In this document: positions 52,237-61,153 of the stretch, one piece after another | Layout: each line of letters opens with the position of its first letter | How positions within the stretch are numbered: the stretch's first letter is position 1 | Assembly: GCA_035326425.1 (NCBI GenBank) | Contig: DAOLFG010000018.1 | Coordinates: 1-64,000, forward strand | Source of the DNA: CALKJU01 sp035326425 | Lineage (GTDB): Bacteria; Pseudomonadota; Alphaproteobacteria; Geminicoccales; Geminicoccaceae | Direction: 5' to 3' | DNA length: 64,000 nucleotides | Notes under the pieces: generated by a model | The model's input: only the letters and a program-made list of their open reading frames with translations | What the model was told of the DNA's origin: nothing | Databases searched by the model: none | Translations under genes and position numbers: made by a program

Positions 52237-53013
52237 TCAGCGTGGCAGCGGCAGGAAGCAGCTGTGGGTGACGAGGCCGGACTCCCGGGTCCAGCGGTGC
52301 AGGAACATGCCGTAGGGCTCGTCGACGGCAGGCGCGTCACCCTCGTCGAGGCACAACCCGAGCTGCAGCGCCGGGCTCGCCGCGACCAGCAGCGGCACGC
52401 CCAGCCAGCTCGACACCACCGGTCGGTGGTAGTGGCCGCACAGAATGCCCACCATGTGCGGATGGCGCTGCACGATGTCGCCCAACTCGGTGACACCGGT
52501 CAGCAGGCGCGAGGCGTCCATGCCCTCTATACCCAGCGGGATCGGCGGGTGATGCAACAGCAGCAGCGTCGGTCGGTCCTGCGCCATGGCCTGCTCCGCC
52601 CAGGCCAGCCGTCCGGCGCAGAGCTCGCCCTGGGCATGGTCCGGCTTCAGCGTGTCGAGCGCCACCACGCGCAAGGGGCCGATATCGACGGCGTACTGGA
52701 TCCAGCCCTCGGGTTGCGGCGAGGGCAACAGCTCCCCGAATGCGGCACGCATCGGTGCCCGCATATCGTGGTTGCCCACGATCGGCAGCAACGGCATGCG
52801 CAGCCGGCGCAGCGGCCTCAGCAGCAGCTCGTAGTCCTCTGCCGTGCCCGAATCGGCGAGGTCGCCTGTCAGAGCCATCGCGTCGATCGGCGGATTGAAC
52901 ACGACGATTCTGTCGACGATCGCATCGAGCCCGCCCTTGCTGAGATCCCTCCAACTCGCCGACGGCTCGCGGCCAGCGCGGATGTGCAGATCGGTCAGAT
53001 GCGCGATCAGCAT
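52237..53013 (-). CDS. Calcineurin-like metallophosphoesterase (CpdA-like)
   Basis: This 258-residue class III cyclic-nucleotide-phosphodiesterase-like protein carries the dimetal-site motifs in order: TDLHI (Asp/His near residue 8-10), GDLADSG, GNHD, HHPP and GHYHRP. This set is characteristic of CpdA/Icc and related enzymes. cAMP hydrolysis is plausible, since a cAMP-forming cyclase is encoded at 6002, but the local context is amine metabolism. It is separated from the nitrilase-like gene by 278 bp, so it may have its own promoter. Confidence 0.88.
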   Translation of the reverse strand: MLIAHLTDLHIRAGREPSASWRDLSKGGLDAIVDRIVVFNPPIDAMALTGDLADSGTAEDYELLLRPLRRLRMPLLPIVGNHDMRAPMRAAFGELLPSPQPEGWIQYAVDIGPLRVVALDTLKPDHAQGELCAGRLAWAEQAMAQDRPTLLLLHHPPIPLGIEGMDASRLLTGVTELGDIVQRHPHMVGILCGHYHRPVVSSWLGVPLLVAASPALQLGLCLDEGDAPAVDEPYGMFLHRWTRESGLVTHSCFLPLPR

Positions 53014-53291
53014 GCCAGCCTCGCTGGGGTCTTCGGGCGATCATCGTGGCGCGGTGTGTCTATCAAGCGACCACTACGCCCGCCAAGCCGCCCGATCCGA
53101 CTGGCTGCGTGAAGCCGGCGCGTCAGCCCGCTTGCGTGCCGAAACTCGACCGATGCTGCGCTGCAGCAACATCTATCGAGGCGATGGAATGCCGAATCTC
53201 TCGGCAAGTGCGGTCCCAGTCATCGGCCCTCTGCTCAGCGGCGGAAAGGCGGATCACCCGTCAGTCCCTTCCCGTGGCAATGCCGGCCTCG

Positions 53292-54146
53292 CTATCGTTC
53301 CGGCCGGTCGGGCTTGGCCAATGGTCCGAGGCCTTCGAGATAATCGGACCGATAGCCGCTGTCATAGATCCCAAAATGCACCGGCGCGTCTCGGAAACTC
53401 TTGAGGGGCTGGCCCATGTTCAGAATTCCGTTGCGGCGCTGATGCCGGACCACATCGAAGTCCACCTCGACGGGAATGAGCTCTTCCTGCACGCTGCCCT
53501 GGTGCAGGAGCCGGCCGGCGGGATCGACGACCAGGGAATAGCCGTTGCCTCCGGCATGAAGTCCATTGATGCTGAAGATGTAGGACTGGAACATCGCCGC
53601 GGATGCCTGCGCGATCACCAGGTCGGCCGGTCGGTCGATGAAGTTCGCCAGCACCGGATTGATCAACACTTCGGCGCCCATGCTGACCAGTGTCCGCGTC
53701 AGCTCCGGGAACCATAGATCGTAGCATATCGAAAGACCGAAACGCCCTACTTTCGGCACATCGAAGACGCAGAACTCGGTGCCTGGCGTCACGCCCTGCT
53801 CGTACGGCGTGAAGGGGAACATCTTGCGATAGCGGGTGACGATCTTCCCGCTCGGGTCGATGACGGGCGCCGTGTTGTAGATCAGGCCATCCCGACGTTC
53901 GAAATAGGATCCGGGCAGCAGCCAGAGCTTGTATTTCGCGGCGAGCGCTTGGCATTCGCTTTCGAAGCGGCCACCCGCCTCCTCGGCCAGCTGGCGGTTC
54001 GGGCCGTAGGCCGACAGCTCGCTGAAGACCGCCATCTCGACCCAGGGATAGAGGTGCGCGAGCAATTCCAGGCGCTTGCGCATCTCGGGCAGGTTCCCGC
54101 CCATTCCCAGATGCATCTGGATACCTGCGACTGCAAACTTCGTCAT
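53292..54146 (-). CDS. Carbon-nitrogen hydrolase (nitrilase superfamily)
   Basis: This 284-residue amidase-type enzyme has the catalytic triad Glu43 (FSELSAYG), Lys108 (YRKMFPF) and Cys141 (SICYDLWFPE). The active-site surroundings resemble amidases such as N-carbamoyl-amine or omega-amidases more than true nitrilases. It is the last gene of a tight cluster containing an ATP-grasp ligase and an Ntn hydrolase, 114 bp downstream of the latter. A role in hydrolysing an amide or carbamoyl intermediate of that pathway is inferred. Confidence 0.88.
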   Translation of the reverse strand: MTKFAVAGIQMHLGMGGNLPEMRKRLELLAHLYPWVEMAVFSELSAYGPNRQLAEEAGGRFESECQALAAKYKLWLLPGSYFERRDGLIYNTAPVIDPSGKIVTRYRKMFPFTPYEQGVTPGTEFCVFDVPKVGRFGLSICYDLWFPELTRTLVSMGAEVLINPVLANFIDRPADLVIAQASAAMFQSYIFSINGLHAGGNGYSLVVDPAGRLLHQGSVQEELIPVEVDFDVVRHQRRNGILNMGQPLKSFRDAPVHFGIYDSGYRSDYLEGLGPLAKPDRPER

Positions 54147-54260
54147 TGCCGTTGCCGTCCGTCATTCATGCTATCGCGTCGATTCGGCCTCGCACCTCAC
54201 TGCATGCGACCGCCGACCGATTTCGTCGCGGGCTCGATGAGGTGTAGGTGAGCTCCGGCC

Positions 54261-55373
54261 CTACCCGGGTCCGCAGGTCATGAGCGACTCTCCTGTACCG
54301 TACGGTGCGACGCCGGCGGTCATTTCGCCATCGGTCACGCTCACCAGCCGCGAGCCGAATCCCCCGTACTCGACATGGAAACGACGAATCGGAAAATCCC
54401 CGAAACTGCAGTCGTGCCGGTTCCCGTCCGGCCAGATCAGCGACATCGCCCCCGCCATGGGTCGATAGACGGCCGTATAGACCGTGCCAAATCCCCGATC
54501 ATAGCCCGTTGCGAAGAGCGGGGACGAGAGAAAGGCCCGTTCGAGAGCAGGCTGCGCGAGGCCGGAGGCCTTCAGGACGCGGTCGAGATGGTCCGAACGC
54601 TCCAAGGTCCGGGAGTCCCTGCCGTGCTTCGGCCACTCGATGCCGATCTGATGATTGGTCGCGAACGGGCTTTCCGTCACGAACGGCGGTCGGTCGGGGG
54701 CCAGCATCACCGTGGCCCAGCTCGCCGACCGGTCGAGCAGCGTCACATTGTAGGACATGTGGCAGGGCACATGACGCAGCGCCTCGACCGCGTCCGCGAC
54801 GTCGCGGCAGACCTCCAGGAGATATCTGACGATCAGGGGAACGCCGAAGCCCTGCCCGAACTCGACCCGGCCACCGAAGGTGATCGAGACGGCAAGGCCC
54901 GCGTCGTTCATACCGTCGGCGAGCCCGGCCATGCCCTCGATCATGCCGATCACCGTCCGGTCGAGCCACCGCGTCCGCAGCAGCGTCCTTTCGTTCAGCT
55001 CCGGATCCAGATCATAGTTGCGGATCAGGATCGGCCCCGAACGGTCGTCCAGCACCGCCTGGCTGCAATTGACCAGATAGCGCGGCGGTGACCAGAAGGT
55101 GAGAAAGTGGGCGGCGTCGCCGTCGGCCTGCGCCGTTTCGACGAGTCGGCTCCAGATTCGCTCCATTTCCGGCATGTATCGGCGCAGTGCCGCGAGCGAG
55201 CGGTCCAGGGCCGCCCGCTCGCCGCCGCGGGCGAGGTACCAGTCGCGCCAGCCCGGCCAGCCGTCCTGGAAAATCTCCCGCCAAGCGCTGCCCGGCGCAG
55301 CCTCTGCGAGACTGCGGAAGGCGAGACGCGACGGGACGGCCGAGGCCCGCCTCCCGCCAAGCCTCAGAACCAC
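54261..55373 (-). CDS. C45-type Ntn hydrolase / acyltransferase
   Basis: This 370-residue relative of acyl-CoA:6-aminopenicillanate acyltransferase and other peptidase-C45 proteins should mature by cleavage before Cys103 (NCSQAVLDD). The downstream RNYDLDP (119-124) is the usual arginine-Asn-aromatic-Asp motif, and Asn residues in GMNDAGLAVSITFGG and FATNHQ complete the pattern. The start is a GTG whose first ten bases overlap the end of the ATP-grasp gene, indicating translational coupling. Such enzymes make or break amide bonds to amines, so the pair may form a synthesis/hydrolysis couple. Confidence 0.8.
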   Translation of the reverse strand: MVLRLGGRRASAVPSRLAFRSLAEAAPGSAWREIFQDGWPGWRDWYLARGGERAALDRSLAALRRYMPEMERIWSRLVETAQADGDAAHFLTFWSPPRYLVNCSQAVLDDRSGPILIRNYDLDPELNERTLLRTRWLDRTVIGMIEGMAGLADGMNDAGLAVSITFGGRVEFGQGFGVPLIVRYLLEVCRDVADAVEALRHVPCHMSYNVTLLDRSASWATVMLAPDRPPFVTESPFATNHQIGIEWPKHGRDSRTLERSDHLDRVLKASGLAQPALERAFLSSPLFATGYDRGFGTVYTAVYRPMAGAMSLIWPDGNRHDCSFGDFPIRRFHVEYGGFGSRLVSVTDGEMTAGVAPYGTGESLMTCGPG

Positions 55374-56815
55374 TTGCCCGCAGCGAGATCGGCGGGCGGG
55401 TTGACGGGAGCTACCGGCTGCAGCGACACGCTCCTGAACGTTCCCTTGATACCGGCGCCCCAGTCCTTGGCACGCTGCTGGAGCTCACGGGCGTCGGACT
55501 GCATTCGGCCCCGCGCCAGGATGCAGCCGAGATCCGCTCCGTGATAGCAGTATTCGCCGGTTCCGTAGACGCGGAGATAGAACGCTTCGCTCTCGTCGCC
55601 CACACTGCCGATGTTCAGCGCAGGCCGGACGAACGAGATGTTCCCGTCCCGATCCATGCGCCAGATGCCGGACTTCGGCGCTTCCACGATCAGCTCGACC
55701 TTGTCTTCCGTCTGCTTGAGAATCAGCTGTGACCAGTGATCGTAGGAAGTCCAGCGGCTCTGGATCTCCTCCAGGTCCACCTCGTAGTCGACATCCATGA
55801 ACTCGAGCAGATGGAACAGGAACAGCGGGCAGCCGCCATAGGTCGTCGTGATCAGGTTGGTGGGCGGCGTCGCACCGCTGACACGCGGATTGAGCTCGCC
55901 GAGGTAGACCTCGTTCGTGTCCGTATCCAGCAGGAAGTCGACGCAGAAGACGCCCTTGTAGCCTTCCGCGTACAGACGGTCGCCGAACTTCCGCGCCATC
56001 TCGCGCACCTTGTCGGGCACGCCCGCCGGAAGGATCGTCGGCGAAATGTCGTTGCCGCACCAGCCGCCCTTGTAGGGCGTCAACTCCTCGAACCCGGTGA
56101 TGTCGGTCATCACCGGCCCGACGAGCGTCCCATGCCGCGTGGCGCAGCCTTCGATCGTGCCGGGCAGGTGGTTGATCCGCTTCATCACCTTGGTCTGCTG
56201 GCCGATGATCTTGGCTTTGTAGCGGTCCCAGTCGGCCTCCGACTTGATGAAGAAGGTCGTACGGCCGCTGTCGCCGTAGGGCGTCTGGACCACCAGATCG
56301 CTCCCCAGCCCGGCCTCGGTCGCGGCCTTGCAGAGATCCTCGTAGGTCGAGGGCTCGGCAAAGCAGTTGGGCGCGCTCCCCACGCCGGCCTCGTTGCCGA
56401 GGCGCGTCGTCTCGATCTTGGAATCGAGCTTGGTCCTCAGCGCCGCCGGCGGCAGGGCGATGTCGATCCCGACCTTGCGGCACAGCTCCTCGGTCTCCTC
56501 GTCGAACATCACGAAGATCGCCTTGCCGCGCGGCCGCCTGTTGACGCGCGCGCGGAATTCGGGATGCGCCACGAGGTAGTTCGCCACGTCCTCCATGCTG
56601 TTGAAGGCCTGCGGGCCCGGCCGGGTCGGCACGAAGACGCGCGGGTGCGCGCCATCGAAGATATCGAAGTAGTTCACGAATTCCAGCGATCCGACCCACT
56701 GGTCGAGCCCCAGCAGGCTGAAAGGCGTCGGCGTCACCACATAGATCGGTGTCTCGTTGCGCCGAAGATAGGTGAATATCTCCGTGAGACCCTTGAGCTT
56801 TACTTTCTCACCCAT
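55364..56815 (-). CDS. ATP-grasp family ligase, unknown substrate
   Basis: This 483-residue enzyme contains an ATP-grasp fold. It has the glycine-rich ATP-binding loop GDSGRTT (181-187), a VDFLLDTDTNEVYLGELNPR segment with metal ligands Glu307 and Asn309, and conserved GATPPTN after it. Family members activate a carboxylate as acyl phosphate for attack by an amine or thiol. It is not biotin carboxylase: no biotin carrier or carboxyltransferase gene is nearby. The start at 56815 has a strong AGGGAAGAG ribosome-binding site; the frame extends upstream without one. A distinct C-terminal region (about 370-483) is unassigned. Confidence 0.82.
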   Translation of the reverse strand: MGEKVKLKGLTEIFTYLRRNETPIYVVTPTPFSLLGLDQWVGSLEFVNYFDIFDGAHPRVFVPTRPGPQAFNSMEDVANYLVAHPEFRARVNRRPRGKAIFVMFDEETEELCRKVGIDIALPPAALRTKLDSKIETTRLGNEAGVGSAPNCFAEPSTYEDLCKAATEAGLGSDLVVQTPYGDSGRTTFFIKSEADWDRYKAKIIGQQTKVMKRINHLPGTIEGCATRHGTLVGPVMTDITGFEELTPYKGGWCGNDISPTILPAGVPDKVREMARKFGDRLYAEGYKGVFCVDFLLDTDTNEVYLGELNPRVSGATPPTNLITTTYGGCPLFLFHLLEFMDVDYEVDLEEIQSRWTSYDHWSQLILKQTEDKVELIVEAPKSGIWRMDRDGNISFVRPALNIGSVGDESEAFYLRVYGTGEYCYHGADLGCILARGRMQSDARELQQRAKDWGAGIKGTFRSVSLQPVAPVNPPADLAAGKWF

Positions 56816-56999
56816 CGTCTCTTCCCTGTCACTCGTGTCGTCGGCCGGTCGATCCACCGAAGGAAGCTCATCGGCACGCTCCCGCTTTCGAGGCAGAAGT
56901 TGCCCCAGCCTCCTGATGAGCTCGCACAGGATCGACATCGGATTGCCCATCCGGCCGCGACGCCAGGCGTTGCGGGCCTGGTTCCCCACGGCCCTGTCT

Positions 57000-58424
57000 T
57001 CATGCAGCCCGCGCCGCCGCCAGACGACGGATCGTCTCGACGATGTCGGCTTCCGTCGTGAGCGGATTGATGGTGCAGAGCCGCAGGACACTCCTGTTCT
57101 GCAGGCTGGTGGAGGAGACGCACGCAAAACCGCTGTCGGATACCGTCTTGGCGACGGCCGCGTGCTCGCCCGGGCGCGCGCCCTTCAAGGCGAAGCAGAC
57201 GACACCGATCTGCGCCGGGGTGCAGATTTCCCAGACATCCGGATGCTGCCGCAGGTGACGCTCGGCGAACTCGGCATTGCCGATGCCGCGTTGCACCGAT
57301 TCGCGGAACCTGCCGGCGCCGTAGGTGCGGATCGACATCCATAGCTTGAGCGCCCGGGAACGACGGGTCAGCTCCAGACTGCGATTGCCGAAGTTCACCG
57401 CACCCGTCGTCGATTGCACATCCTTCAGGTACTCCGGGTGCATGGCATAGCAGCGCTCCAATGCTCCCGGCCGCGTCACCAGACAGGCGCCCACGTCATA
57501 GGGCTGGAAGAACCATTTGTGGGGATCCAGGACGACCGAATCCGCCCGATCCAGGCCCTTCAGATACTCGCGGCCCTGTGGAGTGATCGCCGCCGGGCCG
57601 CCATAGGCGCCGTCGACATGCAGCCACATGCCCTCGTCGCGGCAAATGTCCGCAATCTCGTCCAAGGGGTCGGCTGCACCCGTGTTGGTCGACCCCGCCG
57701 TCGCCACGACGAGCATCGGCCGCCGGCCTTTCTCCTTGTCCGAGGCAATGGCCGCCCGCAGTGACGAGGCCGACATCCGATAGCTGGCGTCGGACGTCAG
57801 CATGTGGATATTGCCGGGATCGCAGCCCATCTGCCGCAGGTCGCGCGGCAGGGACGAATGGGTCTGGTCGGTCACGTAGGCGACGCCGTGGCCGTTCTCC
57901 GACCGCGCCACCGCGAAGCCGGTCATGTTCGCGATCGAGCCGCCCGAGACCAGCACGCCCTCGGTGTGCTTCGGCATGCCGAGCATTTCGGCCAGCCAGG
58001 AGGTGACGACCATCTCGACCGCCGCCGGACCGGAGCCGCCGCCCCAGCTCGACGATATCGTGTTGAAGCCGGTGCCCATCCACTCCCCGAGGATGCCGGC
58101 GAAGGAGGCCGGCCCCGGTACCCGCGCGAAATAGCGCGGATGATCGCCATGCTGCTGATGGCTCAGCGCGACTTCCGCCATCAGGTCGAGCGAAGCATCC
58201 GGATCCATCGGATCTTCGGGCAGCGGGCCGCCCAGCCGGGCGAGAAGATCCGCCGGATCGCCGGTGAGGATCGCATGCTCCTCGTTTCGGCGCAGGGCAC
58301 GGTCGACCACCATGTCGACGACCCTGTAGCCGAGGCGGCGCATCTCGTCGGCCTGCATGCCGAGCGTATCGGGCGGCACGCCGAATGGGTCGTCCGTATC
58401 GATCCTAGGGTAGTTGGTCAGCAT
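57000..58424 (-). CDS. Group II PLP-dependent amino acid decarboxylase
   Basis: This 474-residue fold-type I decarboxylase belongs to the aromatic-amino-acid/glutamate/diaminobutyrate group. The PLP lysine is Lys303 in LDPHKWFFQP, and Asp271 in LHVDGAYGG contacts the pyridine nitrogen. The substrate side chain cannot be assigned, although aromatic amino acid or L-2,4-diaminobutyrate decarboxylases are close in length. It starts 15 bases after the ALDH stop and is followed 184 bp later by the ATP-grasp gene. Confidence 0.88.
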   Translation of the reverse strand: MLTNYPRIDTDDPFGVPPDTLGMQADEMRRLGYRVVDMVVDRALRRNEEHAILTGDPADLLARLGGPLPEDPMDPDASLDLMAEVALSHQQHGDHPRYFARVPGPASFAGILGEWMGTGFNTISSSWGGGSGPAAVEMVVTSWLAEMLGMPKHTEGVLVSGGSIANMTGFAVARSENGHGVAYVTDQTHSSLPRDLRQMGCDPGNIHMLTSDASYRMSASSLRAAIASDKEKGRRPMLVVATAGSTNTGAADPLDEIADICRDEGMWLHVDGAYGGPAAITPQGREYLKGLDRADSVVLDPHKWFFQPYDVGACLVTRPGALERCYAMHPEYLKDVQSTTGAVNFGNRSLELTRRSRALKLWMSIRTYGAGRFRESVQRGIGNAEFAERHLRQHPDVWEICTPAQIGVVCFALKGARPGEHAAVAKTVSDSGFACVSSTSLQNRSVLRLCTINPLTTEADIVETIRRLAAARAA

Positions 58425-58439
58425 CTCTCCGACCTGTCC

Positions 58440-59951
58440 TCATGAGCCGAAGTTGATGCCCTGCGCCAGCGGCAACGCGGTCGAGAAGTTGATCGTGTTG
58501 GTGGTGCGGCGCATATACTGTTTCCAGGCATCGGATCCGCTCTCGCGATCCCCGCCGGTTTCCTTCTCGCCACCGAAGGCGCCGCCGATCTCGGCGCCAT
58601 TCGGGCCGATATTGACGTTGGCCATGCCGCAATCCGAGCCGCTTACGGAGACGAAGCGTTCGACCTCGAGCATGTTGCGCGAGAAAATGCACGAGGACAG
58701 GCCCTGAGGCACGTCGTTCTGCAACTCGATGGCTTCGTCGACTGGACCGTCATAGGTAAGCACGTACAGAAGCGGCGCAAAGGTTTCTTCACGCATTCCC
58801 GACGTCTGCCTGGGCATGTCGATAATACAGGGCGATACATAGAAGCCACCCGGAAGGTGATCCGTCAGCACCCGGTCACCACCGGTGAGGACCGTTCCAC
58901 CCTCCCCAGTAGCCCGCGCTATGGCCCTGTCGAGCATATTGAAGGCATTCTCATCGATCAACGGCCCCATCAAAGTCCCTGGAAGAATGGGGTTCCCGAT
59001 CTTGATCGACTTGTAAGCTGCCGTAACACTCTCGAGCAGCTGATCCTTGACGGACCTATGTACGATCAATCGGCGAAGCGAGGTGCAGCGCTGCCCGGCC
59101 GTGCCGACCGCGCCGAACAGAATGGCGCGCTGCGCCATGTCGAGATCGGCTTCGGGTGTCACGATCATCGCATTGTTGCCGCCCAGCTCGAGGATGCGCT
59201 TGCCGAAACGCGCAGCCACCCGCGTGCCGATGTCCCGGCCCATGGCCGTGGAACCCGTCGCCGAGACGAGTGGAACGTCATGGCTTTCCACGAGCGCCAC
59301 CCCCTGATCGCGCCGGCCGATGACGATCTGCGCCAATCCTTCGGGCGCGTCTGCGCCGAAGCGTGCCATCGCCCGCTCGAGCGAACGGAACACCGCCAGG
59401 CCCGACAATGTGGCCTTGTCCGACGGTTTGAAGATCACAGGATCGCCGCAGACGAGCGCCAGCGCGGCGTTCCAGGCAAAGACGGCTACAGGGAAGTTGA
59501 ATGCGGTGATGATCACCACCGGACCGAGCGGATGATATTGCTCCATGATCCTGTGGCCAGGACGTTCCGAAGCAATGGTTCTCCCGAACAACTGGCGCGA
59601 CTGCCCGACAGCGAGGTCGGCCATGTCGATCGCTTCCTGTACCTCGCCCAGGCCCTCCTCGATGATCTTGCCGACCTCGACGGATATGATGTAGCCAATG
59701 TCGACCTTGGCTGCGCGAAGCTCCTCGCCCCAGAGCCGCACGAGCTCTCCACGCCTGGGCGCTGGTACTTCCCGCCATTTGATGAATGCCTGCCTGGCCC
59801 TTTCGACGACCGTCTGTACCGACTCGACCGGAGTTTCGTGAAGCCGGCCAATTTCAGTGCCGTCGATCGGGGATATCGCCGGAAGGGTCCCGCCGGTATA
59901 CTCGACAGGACGGAGTCCGACACGCCCGAATACGTCGGCAAGACCTGTCAT
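58440..59951 (-). CDS. Aldehyde dehydrogenase, ALDH7 (antiquitin) type
   Basis: This 503-residue NAD(P)-dependent dehydrogenase has catalytic Cys289 (GQRCTSLRR) and Glu255 (LELGGNN). The C-terminal signature GGAFGGEKETGGDRESGSDAW, split here only by substitutions, and RRTTNTINFSTALPLAQGI identify the ALDH7 family. Its characterised members oxidise alpha-aminoadipate semialdehyde in lysine breakdown. This fits a cluster with a lysine/ornithine/arginine-type decarboxylase. It heads the downstream operon; a LysR-type palindrome lies about 100 bp before its start. Confidence 0.9.
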   Translation of the reverse strand: MTGLADVFGRVGLRPVEYTGGTLPAISPIDGTEIGRLHETPVESVQTVVERARQAFIKWREVPAPRRGELVRLWGEELRAAKVDIGYIISVEVGKIIEEGLGEVQEAIDMADLAVGQSRQLFGRTIASERPGHRIMEQYHPLGPVVIITAFNFPVAVFAWNAALALVCGDPVIFKPSDKATLSGLAVFRSLERAMARFGADAPEGLAQIVIGRRDQGVALVESHDVPLVSATGSTAMGRDIGTRVAARFGKRILELGGNNAMIVTPEADLDMAQRAILFGAVGTAGQRCTSLRRLIVHRSVKDQLLESVTAAYKSIKIGNPILPGTLMGPLIDENAFNMLDRAIARATGEGGTVLTGGDRVLTDHLPGGFYVSPCIIDMPRQTSGMREETFAPLLYVLTYDGPVDEAIELQNDVPQGLSSCIFSRNMLEVERFVSVSGSDCGMANVNIGPNGAEIGGAFGGEKETGGDRESGSDAWKQYMRRTTNTINFSTALPLAQGINFGS

Positions 59952-60048
59952 GGCTGAATGTCCTTCCGTACCGGAATCGCCGGATCACAGTTTCTCGCCG
60001 ACGTAGGCGCCCGGCTGGCCGCAGCGGCGGGAGTTTCCTTGGAACCAG

Positions 60049-60066
60049 ATTTCAGACAACTGAAAT
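60049..60066. promoter_or_regulatory. LysR-type operator palindrome
   Basis: ATTTCAG-ACAA-CTGAAAT is a perfect 7-bp inverted repeat with a four-base centre and includes the T-N11-A spacing typical of LysR-family binding sites. It sits in the 259-bp spacer between the LysR gene and the ALDH7 gene, 98 bp before the ALDH start, at a position suited to activation. The rest of the spacer shows no gene. Confidence 0.65.
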
Positions 60067-60210
60067 TTATTGCGGTGAGGGTCAGAGATTCTGATTCATT
60101 GCGGAGTGCTTGGCGCCCGGTCGACGGACCTCTGCTTCGACAAGGCTCCCGAGATACCGCGAACGCCGACGCGGCTCCGCCTTCGGACAGGTGGAAGGCC
60201 ATCGGGTCCG

Positions 60211-61110
60211 TCATCCCAATCCCGTGTTCTTCCTGATGTCCGCAAACTGGTCGAGAATCCAGTTTCTCAGAATGAGAGCGGCGGGAGAGAGTTTTTTCTT
60301 TACTGGGTGAACCAGATAGTAGCTCTTTGCCGATGCTATCTTGTTCGGAAACGGCTCGATCAGCTCGCCGCTGGCGATTTCCCGCGCGAAGAGCAATGGC
60401 GTGCTCAGCACTACGCCCAAATGCCGTTTCGCCGCGTCGACAGCGAGTGTGATTTCGTTGCAGCGGACTTCCCGGATCGATTCCCTGTCGGATTCCGATA
60501 TCGTCGTGTACCTGTCGAACCACTCCGGCCATTGTGCATGCAGCGGCGTATGCAGAATGGTTGCGCGCGCCATGTCGTTCGGGCTGTTCAGCCCAACGCG
60601 CTCCTTGTACTCCGGCGTGCAGAGAGCAACGCTGTGACCGTCGTGGAGTAGCTCGCAAAGAAGCGTCGGATCCTTGCCGTCGAAGTACCGGATCGCCATG
60701 TCGACCGGCTCACGATCGAAGTTGACGAACCTCGTGCTGGCTTCGATGACAATGTCGACGTCGGGATTGGTCGAGATGAAGTTGTCCAACCGCCCGACGA
60801 GCCAACGTGCCGCGAGCGAAGGCACGAGCGACAGGCTGACGGAATTGTGCCGCTGGGCTCGGATGAAGCGGCAGGCGTCATCGATCTCCGCTATGGCTGG
60901 GCGGATGCGGCTATAGTATTCCCGGCCCAGCTCCGTGATACGGATCATCTTGGCATGACGGCGGAACAGCTCCACGCCAAGCCAAGCTTCGAGCTGTTTG
61001 ATCTGCTGTCCGACCGCGCCAGGGGTCAAATGCAGCTCCTCCGCCGCCCGTTTGATGCTTTCGTGACGAGCGACGACCTCGAAGACGCGGATCGAGTTCA
61101 AGCGGGACAA
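60211..61110 (-). CDS. LysR-family transcriptional regulator (GcvA-like)
   Basis: This 299-residue regulator has an N-terminal winged helix-turn-helix (about 2-60; SIKRAAEELHLTPGAVGQQIKQLEAWLG) and a co-inducer domain from about 90. A stop codon lies two codons upstream of the TTG at 61110, so TTG must be the start; it follows a GGGAGG ribosome-binding site. Position 44 bp after the decarboxylase and ahead of the ALDH operon, together with the palindrome, makes it the likely switch of the cluster, with an amino acid or amine as inducer. Confidence 0.9.
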   Translation of the reverse strand: MSRLNSIRVFEVVARHESIKRAAEELHLTPGAVGQQIKQLEAWLGVELFRRHAKMIRITELGREYYSRIRPAIAEIDDACRFIRAQRHNSVSLSLVPSLAARWLVGRLDNFISTNPDVDIVIEASTRFVNFDREPVDMAIRYFDGKDPTLLCELLHDGHSVALCTPEYKERVGLNSPNDMARATILHTPLHAQWPEWFDRYTTISESDRESIREVRCNEITLAVDAAKRHLGVVLSTPLLFAREIASGELIEPFPNKIASAKSYYLVHPVKKKLSPAALILRNWILDQFADIRKNTGLG

Positions 61111-61153
61111 TTCTCACATCCTCCCTCTTGCCCGATAGCGCCGCAATACCGGC

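Noticed and set aside
53014..53291. Possible small gene in the 278-bp spacer upstream of the metallophosphatase
   Set aside because: The only frames are under 70 codons, Arg/Ser/Cys-rich, with no ribosome-binding site and no motif. I see nothing supportable there.
53283..53307. CCGGCC...GGCCGG stem around the end of the nitrilase-superfamily gene
   Set aside because: The stem is only 6 bp with a 13-base loop and no T-tract. In DNA this GC-rich such stems arise by chance.
59952..60210. Possible small ORFs in the LysR-ALDH spacer
   Set aside because: Frames in both directions are low-complexity and lack ribosome-binding sites. The segment is best explained as a regulatory region.
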